The notes beneath the pieces were generated by a model that was given only the letters and a program-made list of their open reading frames with translations, had not been told where the DNA came from and did no database searches. A stretch of 64,000 bases of DNA from Streptomyces aurantiacus (GTDB lineage Bacteria > Actinomycetota > Actinomycetes > Streptomycetales > Streptomycetaceae). Where the stretch lies: NCBI RefSeq assembly GCF_001418335.1, contig NZ_LIPP01000110.1, positions 489-64,488 on the forward strand, read 5' to 3'. The position numbers and the translations under genes are program-made. This document shows, piece by piece, positions 38,467 through 45,654 of this stretch; the first letter of the stretch is position 1, and the number at the start of each line of letters is the position of its first letter.

Positions 38467-39632
38467 GGCAGCTCCTTCAGGCCGAGGTCCGTCAACAGAT
38501 CGCGGGCGAGGGTGAGTTCGGCGGCGATGCCGTCGGCGAGCTGGGCTCGGGCGCGGGGGCGCAGTTCCGGTGGGAGGGCCTGCCAGGTGTAGGTCTCGAC
38601 CTCAAGGTGGCGGGTGAGCGGGTGCGGGCCGCCGACCAGCCGGGTCAGGGTGTCCTTGAGTACGGGCAGCGTGGAGGTGAGGGGTGCGGCGGGGGCCGCG
38701 TGCAGCGGTACGTGGAAGTGGGCGCGCCACGGGGAGGCGTCGGGCAGGGCGTCCTCCTTGATGGCTTCGCCGAGGTCGTCGGTGCCGCGGAGTCCGGCGG
38801 CGGTGAGGGTGCGGGTCTGGTGCAGGAAGCGGGGTTCGTCGAAGGCGGCGAGGGCCTCGCGGACTTCGGGGAGGTGAGGGTGTTCGGCGTGCAGGGCGGC
38901 CGACAGCTGGGACTTGACGACGGGGACGCCAGCGGTGGCCAGCCGGTCCAGGGCGGTGTGCGGATCTTCGAAGGAGGTGGCGAGGTGACAGGTGTCGACG
39001 CAGACGCCGATGCGGTCACGGCCGATGGCGGTCAGCGGGGCGATGGCGTCGGCCGTGGTCTCGACGGTGCAGCCGGGTTCCGGTTCAAGGCCGACGCGGA
39101 TGGAGCGTCCGGTCAGCTCCTCCAGCGCGTCGAGGCGTTCGGCGAGGGTGCGGAGGGCGGCGTGGGCCAGGGCCGCGCGGTCGTCGTCGTACGCGGTGCG
39201 CCAGGCGAGCGGGAGCGTGGAGATGGTGCCCTCGGTGACGTCGTCGGGGAGGAGTCCGGCGAGCAGGCGGGCGAGGGCGGTCGTGTGGTCGAGCCGCTCG
39301 GGGTCGGCCCAGTCCGGCTTGTAGACGCGGTACTTGACCTCCTCGGCGCCGAATCCCTCGTAGGGGAAACCGTTGAGGGTGACGACCTCCAGGCCGCGCT
39401 GATCGAGTTCCGAGCGCAGGCCGCGCAGGGCGGACGGGTCGCTGACGAGGGCGTGGGCGGCGTCCTTGGCGAGCCACAGGCCGATGCCGAGGCGGTCGCG
39501 GCCGAGCCGTTTGCGCACGGGTTCGCAGTGGTCGCGGAGCTGGGCGCGGACGCCGTCGAGCGTCTCGGCGGGGTGGACGTTGGTGCAGTAGGCGAGGTGG
39601 ACGGTCGAGCCGTCGGGGTGACGAAAGCGCAT
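38463..39632 (-). CDS. eboE: EboE-like TIM-barrel metabolite-traffic protein
   Basis: A 389-residue xylose-isomerase-like TIM barrel beginning MRFRHPDGSTVHLAYCTNVHP; the YCTNVHPAETL opening is characteristic of EboE. Further metal or substrate segments are VTLNGFPYEGFG, VGLEPEPGC and VCVDTCHLATSFE. In cyanobacteria Ebo proteins are linked to moving a scytonemin precursor to the periplasm; the chemistry is unknown. It lies 3 bp after the TatD gene. Confidence 0.86.
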   Translation of the reverse strand: MRFRHPDGSTVHLAYCTNVHPAETLDGVRAQLRDHCEPVRKRLGRDRLGIGLWLAKDAAHALVSDPSALRGLRSELDQRGLEVVTLNGFPYEGFGAEEVKYRVYKPDWADPERLDHTTALARLLAGLLPDDVTEGTISTLPLAWRTAYDDDRAALAHAALRTLAERLDALEELTGRSIRVGLEPEPGCTVETTADAIAPLTAIGRDRIGVCVDTCHLATSFEDPHTALDRLATAGVPVVKSQLSAALHAEHPHLPEVREALAAFDEPRFLHQTRTLTAAGLRGTDDLGEAIKEDALPDASPWRAHFHVPLHAAPAAPLTSTLPVLKDTLTRLVGGPHPLTRHLEVETYTWQALPPELRPRARAQLADGIAAELTLARDLLTDLGLKELP

Positions 39633-39635
39633 GCG

Positions 39636-40574
39636 TCACGCCTCCGTCGTCGTGGGGGAGGACTGCGGGTCGGCCTGAGCGCCGGGCTGAAGGCCGGTCT
39701 CCGCGGTGCTCGCGCCGGTCCGCGGTTTCGGGATACCTCGGAGGATGGAGTTGCCCTCGTGGGTGGCGTCCGTGTCGGCGACGTCGAGGTCGAGGCGGCC
39801 GCTGAGGCCGTAGAAGGCGACGGGGTTGCGCCACAGCACCCGGTCGACGTCGTCCTCGGTGAACCCTGCCTTCAGCAGGGCGTCGGCGACCTTGCGGGTC
39901 TTCAACGGGTCGCTCTTGCCCCAGTCGGCCGCGGAGTTGACCAGTACCTTCTCCGGTCCGTACTCCCGCAGGACCGCGACCATCCGCTCCTCGTCCATCT
40001 TGGTGTCCGGATAGACGGAGAAGCCGAGCCAGCAGCCGCCGTCCTTGGCCTCCTTGACCGTGGTTTCGTTGAGGTGGTCGATCAGGACGTGGTCCGGGGG
40101 CAGTGCGGACTCCCGGACCACGTCGAGGGTGCGGCGCAGGCCCGCCAGTTTGTCGCGGTGCGGCGTGTGGACCAGGGCCGGCAGCGCGTACTCGGCGGCG
40201 AGCTGGAGCTGGACGGCCAGGGCGGTGTCCTCGGCCGGTGTCATCGAGTCGTAGCCGATCTCGCCGACGGCCACCACGTGGTCCTTTACGAGATACCGGG
40301 GAAGTTCGTCGAGGACGGGCACGCAGCGGGGGTCGTTCGCCTCCTTGGGGTTGAGGGCGATGGTGCAGTGGTGGGCGATGCCGTACTGGGCCGCCCGGAA
40401 GGGCTCCCAGCCGAGGAGGGCGTCGAAGTAGTCGAAGAAGGAGGCGGGGGATGTGCGGGGCTGGCCGAGCCAGAAGGCGGGTTCGACGACGGCGCGGACA
40501 CCGGCGGCGTGCATGGCCTCGTAGTCGTCGGTGGTCCGTGACGTCATGTGGATGTGGGGGTCGAAGATGCGCAT
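39636..40574 (-). CDS. TatD-family metal-dependent hydrolase of the ebo-like cluster
   Basis: A 312-residue amidohydrolase-superfamily protein with FDPHIHM (first metal His pair), VGEIGYDS, VHTPHRDK, IDHLNE and NSAADWGKSDP. A TatD-like hydrolase is a standard member of ebo operons. About 35 C-terminal residues are low complexity. The start overlaps the EboA stop (TGATG). Confidence 0.86.
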   Translation of the reverse strand: MRIFDPHIHMTSRTTDDYEAMHAAGVRAVVEPAFWLGQPRTSPASFFDYFDALLGWEPFRAAQYGIAHHCTIALNPKEANDPRCVPVLDELPRYLVKDHVVAVGEIGYDSMTPAEDTALAVQLQLAAEYALPALVHTPHRDKLAGLRRTLDVVRESALPPDHVLIDHLNETTVKEAKDGGCWLGFSVYPDTKMDEERMVAVLREYGPEKVLVNSAADWGKSDPLKTRKVADALLKAGFTEDDVDRVLWRNPVAFYGLSGRLDLDVADTDATHEGNSILRGIPKPRTGASTAETGLQPGAQADPQSSPTTTEA

Positions 40575-41299
40575 CAGGACTCCTTGCCGTCGGGGCCGTA
40601 CGTGCCGTCGGGGGCGGTCGGGCCCTTCGACGCGTCGGTTCCGGTGGGGGTGGCCGGGTGCCCGGTGAGGGCCAGGACGCGGTACAGGTCGTCGGGGACG
40701 GGGCGGTCGGCGGCCCGGCGTTCGTCGGCGTAGTCGCCGAGCATGCGGGCCAGTTCGGCGTCGGCGCCGGCTCGGCGGGGAAGGTCGGCCACCGCGTCCA
40801 CGGGGACGCCGGTGAACAGGCACTTCAGGACGGCGTGCCGCCAGTTGTGGGCGTCCAGGTGCCGGGCGGCGTACGGGCCGACGGCGGCGGCCACCAGCCG
40901 GGTGTCGTTGGTGCGCAGGGCGTCCTCGACGACCGGCAGCGCCTCGGGTCCTGCCACGAGGTGGGGCAGGGCCTCCAGGACGGCGCGGCGTTCGTCGGCG
41001 GTGCCCTGGCGGTAGACACGGGCGAGGGTCGGTGCGTCGGCCCGGGCCGCGTGCAGGAGCAGGACGCGGGCCGCCTCCGCGTGCTCGGGTCCGCAGCGCC
41101 GGCCCGCCTCGGCGATCCGCAGCTCCCACACGGAGATGGGGCCGTGGGTGCCCGGGGCGGCGGCTGCCTCGTCGAGGGCCTGGTCCAGCCAGGCCCGGGC
41201 GGCGCCGCCGAGAGCGGAGTTCAGGCGGGTGTGCAGGAGGGTGAGGACGGGCGGGGTCTGTGCCGGGCCGGTGCCGGGGGCGTCGTGGAGGTCGTTCAC
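40574..41299 (-). CDS. eboA: EboA-domain protein
   Basis: A 241-residue soluble protein from GTG 41299, with its start overlapping the preceding stop (GTGA). The EboA features I recognise are the helical start LHTRLNSALGGAARAWLDQAL, YRQGTADERRAVLEALPHL, LRTNDTRLVAAAVGPYAARHLDAHNWRHAVLKCLFTG split over residues 130-170, and the basic DERRAA tail. Biochemical role unknown. Confidence 0.83.
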   Translation of the reverse strand: MNDLHDAPGTGPAQTPPVLTLLHTRLNSALGGAARAWLDQALDEAAAAPGTHGPISVWELRIAEAGRRCGPEHAEAARVLLLHAARADAPTLARVYRQGTADERRAVLEALPHLVAGPEALPVVEDALRTNDTRLVAAAVGPYAARHLDAHNWRHAVLKCLFTGVPVDAVADLPRRAGADAELARMLGDYADERRAADRPVPDDLYRVLALTGHPATPTGTDASKGPTAPDGTYGPDGKES

Positions 41300-42255
41300 G
41301 GGGTTCTCCCCTCGGAGGCGGTGGGGCCCCCACCGGGGACGGTCGGCCGGGCGGCGCGCTGGAGGAACGGGAGGGACTGCTGGGCGAGTTGAGGACCGGC
41401 GTGGGAGTGGCGGGGCAGTTCGACGGAGACCAGTCCCCGGTAGCCGGTGGCGGCGAGGGCTTCGAGTACGGGCGGGAAGTCGATCTCCCCGTCGCCGAAG
41501 GGAAGGTGTTCGTGGACACCGCGGCGCATGTCCTCGATCTGGACGTGCCGCAGCCAGGGTGCGGCGGCCCGTACGCAGTCGGCGGGTGACTGCTCTTCGA
41601 GGCACTGGCAGTGGCCGATGTCGAGGGTGAGTCCAAGGGCGTCCGGGCTGCCGAGCGTGGTGCGCAGGCGGTGGAAGTCGTCGAGTGTGGCGAGGAGGTG
41701 ACCGGGCTCGGGTTCGACGGCGAGCGGGATTCCGGCGTCGGTGGCGGCGTCCAGGACGGGGGTGAGGGCTTCGGCCAGCCGCTTCCAGGCGGCGTCGCCC
41801 GAGGCATCCGAGGCATCCGGCCGGCCCGCCTCTTCCTTCGGGAGGATGCCGCTGAAGCAGTGCACCGCGTGGGCACCGAGGTCGCCCGCGATCCGGACGG
41901 CACGGATGAGGAGGTCGACGCGCCGGGCTCGTCGGTCCGGGTCCGGGTCGAGCAGGGACGGGCCGTGCTTGCGCCTCGGGTCGAGCACGTAGCGGGCGCC
42001 GGTTTCGAGGGTGACGCCCAGGCCGAGTTCGTCCAGCCTGCGGGCGAGCCGACGGGTGCGGGCCGCGAGGTCGGGGGCGAGCGGGTCGAGGTGCATGTGG
42101 TCGAGGGTCAGGCCCACGCCGTCGTAGCCGAGGTCGGCGAGAAGGGAGAGGGCGTCGTCCAGGCGCAGGTCGGTCAGGCCGTTGGTGCCGTACGAGAAGC
42201 GGAGGGGGTGGAGGGCAGGACGGCCGGCGGGGTGAGGGCTCGACTGAGGGGTCAT
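41296..42255 (-). CDS. Sugar phosphate isomerase/epimerase-like TIM barrel of the ebo-like cluster
   Basis: A 319-residue TIM barrel with FSYGTNGL at the start, LGYDGVGLTLDHMHLDP, AVEPEPGHLLATLDD, LGLTLDIGHCQC and VQIEDMRRGVHEHLPFGDG, which are metal-site positions of the xylose-isomerase-like family. Substrate unknown. It overlaps both neighbours by 4 bp, so it belongs to the same translationally coupled unit. Confidence 0.84.
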   Translation of the reverse strand: MTPQSSPHPAGRPALHPLRFSYGTNGLTDLRLDDALSLLADLGYDGVGLTLDHMHLDPLAPDLAARTRRLARRLDELGLGVTLETGARYVLDPRRKHGPSLLDPDPDRRARRVDLLIRAVRIAGDLGAHAVHCFSGILPKEEAGRPDASDASGDAAWKRLAEALTPVLDAATDAGIPLAVEPEPGHLLATLDDFHRLRTTLGSPDALGLTLDIGHCQCLEEQSPADCVRAAAPWLRHVQIEDMRRGVHEHLPFGDGEIDFPPVLEALAATGYRGLVSVELPRHSHAGPQLAQQSLPFLQRAARPTVPGGGPTASEGRTP

Positions 42256-43526
42256 GTCACGCTCACCTTTCGGCTGAACCTGCGCGCGGCCGGAGCGAGG
42301 GCGGCCGTCAGCAGGGCCGTGACGGGGGCTCCGGAGCGGGCGGCGAGTGCCGCTTGGAGCGGAATCATGGCTCCGATACCGCCGCCGACGGCTCTTTGCG
42401 TGAGCGGAGGTGACGGATTGAGGGCGGCATGCAGGAGGGGGCGGGCCGATGTCGCGGCGTACAGGGCGGCGAGCGCTCCGACCAGGGGCGCGGTGTTCGG
42501 GGCGGCGTCTTTGGGGTCGACACTCGTACGGCCACCACTCGGGTGGACGTCGCTCGTATGGATCTCGCTCGTGTGGATCTCGCTCGTGTGGACCTTGCTC
42601 GTGTCGTTGTCACGTGTCAGGGACCAGGTCAGGGCCGTTGTCGTGGCCAGGGCGGTCAGTGGGGCCCACGGGGAGCCGCCCTGTGTCTCGTGGCGGGAGA
42701 CCGTGGTGACGGCCAGGGTGTGGGCGGCCAGGGTCAGGGCGGACGGCACCACCTTGCGGGTGTCGCCGCCCGAGGTCACCCCGCCGAGGAGGAGGTCCAG
42801 GCCCCTGGTCGCGGCCATCGCCAAGGGGCCCGCGGGAGTGCGCTTGAGGACCAGGTCGTACGACCAGACCATGGCCGCCAGGGCGCCGGCGACCGCGAGC
42901 GGCCGACGGCCCGCACGGGACGCCAGGGCCAGACCGGCCACCGTCAGGCCCCCGGCCGCCGCCAGCGCGGCGGCCGGCCTGATGCGGCCGGACGGCAGGG
43001 GGCGGTGCGGGCGGTCCACGGCGTCCTCGGCCTGGTCGGCCCAGTCGTTGAGGGCCATACCGGCCTCGTACAGGCAGAGGGAGGAGCCGATGGCCAACAG
43101 GGTTCGGGGGTTCGGGCGGGCCCCGGCCGCGGCGGCGCCCGCGAGCGCGTCGCCGGGAACCGTGAACAGGGCGGGCAGGCGCAGGAGTTCCACCCAGGCA
43201 CGCAGTCCCGCACCCGCGGCGCGCGCACCCACCGCGGGAGCACTCGGCGTCGGCGTCGGCGTCGGCGTTGGCGTCGGCTTCAACTCCGGCTTCGCGTCGA
43301 GTGGGCGCGGTGCTGTCGTGTCGGGCAGCCGCGGTGCTGTCGCATCGGATTGCGGCGAGGTCCCGGTGCCGGGCTGTCGCGGTGCTCCGGTACCGGGACG
43401 CCGTATCCGCCCGCTCAGCACACCCAGCCCGCTCAGCACACCCAGCCCGCTCAGCACGCCGAGCGCACCCAGCACGCCCAGTACGCCCAGCGCGCTCGGC
43501 CTGTTCGACCCGCGCAGGCCGCTCAC
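42252..43526 (-). CDS. UbiA-family prenyltransferase (SCO3242-like / EboC role) with tandem-repeat insertions
   Basis: A 424-residue membrane prenyltransferase. The prenyl-diphosphate Mg motif is NDWADQAEDAVDRPHRPLPSG (first NDxxDxxxD element), and YDLVLKRT lies in the second loop; about 8 helices follow WVELLRLPALFTVPGDALAG. It attaches a polyprenyl group to an unknown acceptor. The first 110 residues are low complexity from 18-bp and 6-bp DNA repeats, and a second repeat block sits between helices. GTG 43526 overlaps the preceding stop, supporting this start, but translation from a later start nearer WVELL cannot be excluded. Confidence 0.83.
   Translation of the reverse strand: MSGLRGSNRPSALGVLGVLGALGVLSGLGVLSGLGVLSGRIRRPGTGAPRQPGTGTSPQSDATAPRLPDTTAPRPLDAKPELKPTPTPTPTPTPSAPAVGARAAGAGLRAWVELLRLPALFTVPGDALAGAAAAGARPNPRTLLAIGSSLCLYEAGMALNDWADQAEDAVDRPHRPLPSGRIRPAAALAAAGGLTVAGLALASRAGRRPLAVAGALAAMVWSYDLVLKRTPAGPLAMAATRGLDLLLGGVTSGGDTRKVVPSALTLAAHTLAVTTVSRHETQGGSPWAPLTALATTTALTWSLTRDNDTSKVHTSEIHTSEIHTSDVHPSGGRTSVDPKDAAPNTAPLVGALAALYAATSARPLLHAALNPSPPLTQRAVGGGIGAMIPLQAALAARSGAPVTALLTAALAPAARRFSRKVSVT
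42543..42605. repeat. 15-bp tandem repeat inside the prenyltransferase gene
   Basis: About four units of GTGGATCTCGCTCGT, in frame, encode the repeated residues VHTSE/IHTSE/IHTSD on the reverse strand, in a loop between membrane helices. Confidence 0.75.
43411..43500. repeat. 18-bp tandem repeat at the 5' end of the prenyltransferase gene
   Basis: Units of the type CCCGCTCAGCACACCCAG, about 2.5 close and several decayed, encode Gly-Val-Leu-Ser-Gly-Leu repeats. A separate hexamer run (GGCGTC) near 43247-43278 encodes Thr-Pro repeats. Confidence 0.75.
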
Positions 43527-44719
43527 CGGTCTTCCCCCGGGAGGTCTTCCGGGTCGCCGCGTTCCGCTCGGGGTTCGACGGAGCCCGGCGGTTGTGCGAG
43601 TTGCCGCAGGCGGCCGGCGAAGGCCACCAGGTCCGCGTACTGCTCTCCCAGGGCGGCGGGCCCCTCCCCCACCGGGTCCTTGAAGTAGAAGCCGAGCTCG
43701 CCCACCGGGCCCGAAAGGCCGACCTCGTGGGCGCGGGCGACCAGCCGGGCCAGGTCCAGGATCAGCGGCGCGGCGAGGGACGAGTCACAGCCCTGCCAGG
43801 TCGTCTGGAGGACCATCCGGGTGCCGAGGAAGCCGTCGAAGGCGATGTGGTCCCAGGCTGTCTTCCAGTCGCCGAGGGACGGTACGTCGTCGATGTGGGT
43901 CTCGCCCTCGGGGACCGTGCCGAGGGTGTCGGCGAGGACGCGTTCCTTGCCCGCGTTCTTCGCCGCCGCGGCGGCCGGGTCGGCGAGGGCCGCGCCGTCG
44001 CCGCCGCCCAGCAGGTTCGTACCGGACCAGGCCCGGACCGCCAGGGCGCGCTGCGCGAACATCGGGCCGATGACCGACCGCAACAGGGTCTGGCCGGTTT
44101 TGCCGTCCCGGCCCGCGTACGGCAGTCCCGACGAGGCCGCCGCCGACGCGAGGCGCGGGTGGTGCAGGCCCATGGAGGGTGTGAAGTTGACGTACGGGCA
44201 GCCGGCCCGCAGCGCGGCTGCCGCGTACAGCGAGCTGGCGGGGAGCGCGTCGCCCTCGGGGACGGGCTCCGTGGACGCCACGTTCACCACGACGGCCCTG
44301 GCCAGACCGGACCGGCGGACGAAGTCGCGGATGTCGCGGGCGAGGTCCTCGACCAGTTCTTCCTCGCTGCGTGTGTCGCCGCGCAGCGGGCCGCCGATCC
44401 TGATCTCCCGGTCGGCGGCGGCCAGTTCGGCGGTCACGGCCGACGGCAGGTCGTGCGGCAGGACACCGCCGGCGGCGAGCGACTCCGCCCGTTTCGGCAG
44501 CGGGCAGTCCACCACGTCGTGGCCGCCGAAGACGAGCGAGGACAAGGCGGGCAGGCCCGCCTCGTGGAAGACGCCGGTCTCGGTCACCATGCCGGTCGGT
44601 GGATGGAGCCCGGCTGTGACGGCCGCGCAGCCCGCGACGGCGGTCGTGGCGACGGAGCCCCTCGCTCCGATCAGCCACACTCCGACCCGAGAAGGGGAAA
44701 CGGACGGTTCGGCGGGCAT
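43523..44719 (-). CDS. Inositol-3-phosphate synthase-like protein heading the ebo-like cluster
   Basis: A 398-residue NAD-dependent cyclase-fold protein. VWLIGARGSVATT is the dinucleotide site; VVVNVASTEP, NFTPSMG, DGKTGQTLLRSVI (Lys of the active site), GTNLLGGGDG and HIAFDGFLG are family segments. It resembles myo-inositol-1-phosphate synthases of the short archaeal/actinobacterial type. It is distinct from ino1 of phospholipid and mycothiol synthesis in context, and may make a cyclitol that the other cluster enzymes modify. First gene of the coupled cluster. Confidence 0.83.
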   Translation of the reverse strand: MPAEPSVSPSRVGVWLIGARGSVATTAVAGCAAVTAGLHPPTGMVTETGVFHEAGLPALSSLVFGGHDVVDCPLPKRAESLAAGGVLPHDLPSAVTAELAAADREIRIGGPLRGDTRSEEELVEDLARDIRDFVRRSGLARAVVVNVASTEPVPEGDALPASSLYAAAALRAGCPYVNFTPSMGLHHPRLASAAASSGLPYAGRDGKTGQTLLRSVIGPMFAQRALAVRAWSGTNLLGGGDGAALADPAAAAAKNAGKERVLADTLGTVPEGETHIDDVPSLGDWKTAWDHIAFDGFLGTRMVLQTTWQGCDSSLAAPLILDLARLVARAHEVGLSGPVGELGFYFKDPVGEGPAALGEQYADLVAFAGRLRQLAQPPGSVEPRAERGDPEDLPGEDR

Positions 44720-44858
44720 GAGCAGCCTCCCTCTCGTGTGCGAACCGGAGGCGCGGTCGTACGCGGTCCGGGAAATCCAAGAAAGATGCGGGGGACGGAA
44801 AATGTGGGGGATGAGAATGTGGGGAACGACGGTGCCGGAGTGTCGGAGGGGTCAAGAC

Positions 44859-44890
44859 GGCGGGCGGGGGTCCGGCGTCCCCCGCCCGCC
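44859..44890 (-). terminator. Terminator after the DUF1080 gene
   Basis: A perfect 12-bp GC stem GGCGGGCGGGGG / CCCCCGCCCGCC with an 8-base loop, directly after the stop at 44896. It ends the long sugar operon. Confidence 0.8.
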
Positions 44891-44895
44891 GCCGC

Positions 44896-45642
44896 TCAAT
44901 GGCCCTGCGCGGTGGATCTCACCGGCAGTTGCTTGATCCGGACGTCGCGGAAGGTGACCTGGTCCTCGGCTCCGTGGTTCTGGAGGCCGACGTGACCGTC
45001 CCGCAGGCTCCGCGCCGGATCGGTGTTGGTGTAGTCGTTGATCTGCACGCCGTTGAGCCGGACGCGGAGTCGTTCGCCCTCCACGCGGATCTCGTACCTG
45101 TTCCACTCCCCCGGCGGGTTCAGCGCACGGTCGCGCTTCTCCAGGTCGGCGGACTGGAAGCTGTACACGGCCCCGGTGGTGCGGTCGGGGGCGTCGGACG
45201 CGTCGATCTGGACCTCGTAGCCGTTGTCGACGGCCGACCAGGGGTCGTCGGAGGCCGGGAAGCCCACGAAGACACCGGAGTTGTCGTCACCGCCGGCGCT
45301 CGACATCTTCCAGTCGAGCTTCAGGGAGTACGAGCCGAACTGCTTGGCGGAGTACCAGAGCAGGCCCAGGCCACCGGACGACGTGAGTGTTCCGTCGTCC
45401 GAGAGCGAGAACGAGCCCGGTCCCGCCTGCTTCCAGCGGGCCAGCGACTTGGCGGTCCCGTCGAAGAGCGGCTTGTACCCCTTCTCCGGACCCGGACGGC
45501 AGTGGGCATCGGCGTACGCGGAAGACGCCGACGAACCCGACGCCGTATCGGAGGATCCCTTCGCGGCGGCCGGTCCCGACGCGCCCCCGATGAGGAGGGC
45601 GGCGCCGAGAACAGCGGTCGCCGTGCGACCTGTTACTCGCAT
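44896..45642 (-). CDS. Secreted DUF1080 protein, probable 3-keto-disaccharide hydrolase
   Basis: A 248-residue exported protein with a Sec signal (about 1-27, GASGPAAAKG), a Ser-rich linker and a concanavalin-like DUF1080 domain: PLFDGTAKSLARWKQ, DWKMSSAGGDDNSGVFVG, NGYEVQIDAS, EWNRYEIRVEG, VGLQNHG. Characterised family members split 3-keto-glycosides. It fits a pathway with the Gfo/Idh/MocA dehydrogenase encoded upstream in the same operon. It starts 12 bp after the GSDH gene. Confidence 0.87.
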   Translation of the reverse strand: MRVTGRTATAVLGAALLIGGASGPAAAKGSSDTASGSSASSAYADAHCRPGPEKGYKPLFDGTAKSLARWKQAGPGSFSLSDDGTLTSSGGLGLLWYSAKQFGSYSLKLDWKMSSAGGDDNSGVFVGFPASDDPWSAVDNGYEVQIDASDAPDRTTGAVYSFQSADLEKRDRALNPPGEWNRYEIRVEGERLRVRLNGVQINDYTNTDPARSLRDGHVGLQNHGAEDQVTFRDVRIKQLPVRSTAQGH

Positions 45643-45654
45643 GGCAAACCTTCC

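Noticed and set aside
43411..43500. Regular repeats considered as a CRISPR array
   Set aside because: Units are contiguous 18-mers without unique spacers and lie in frame within a gene. No CRISPR array was seen anywhere in the window.
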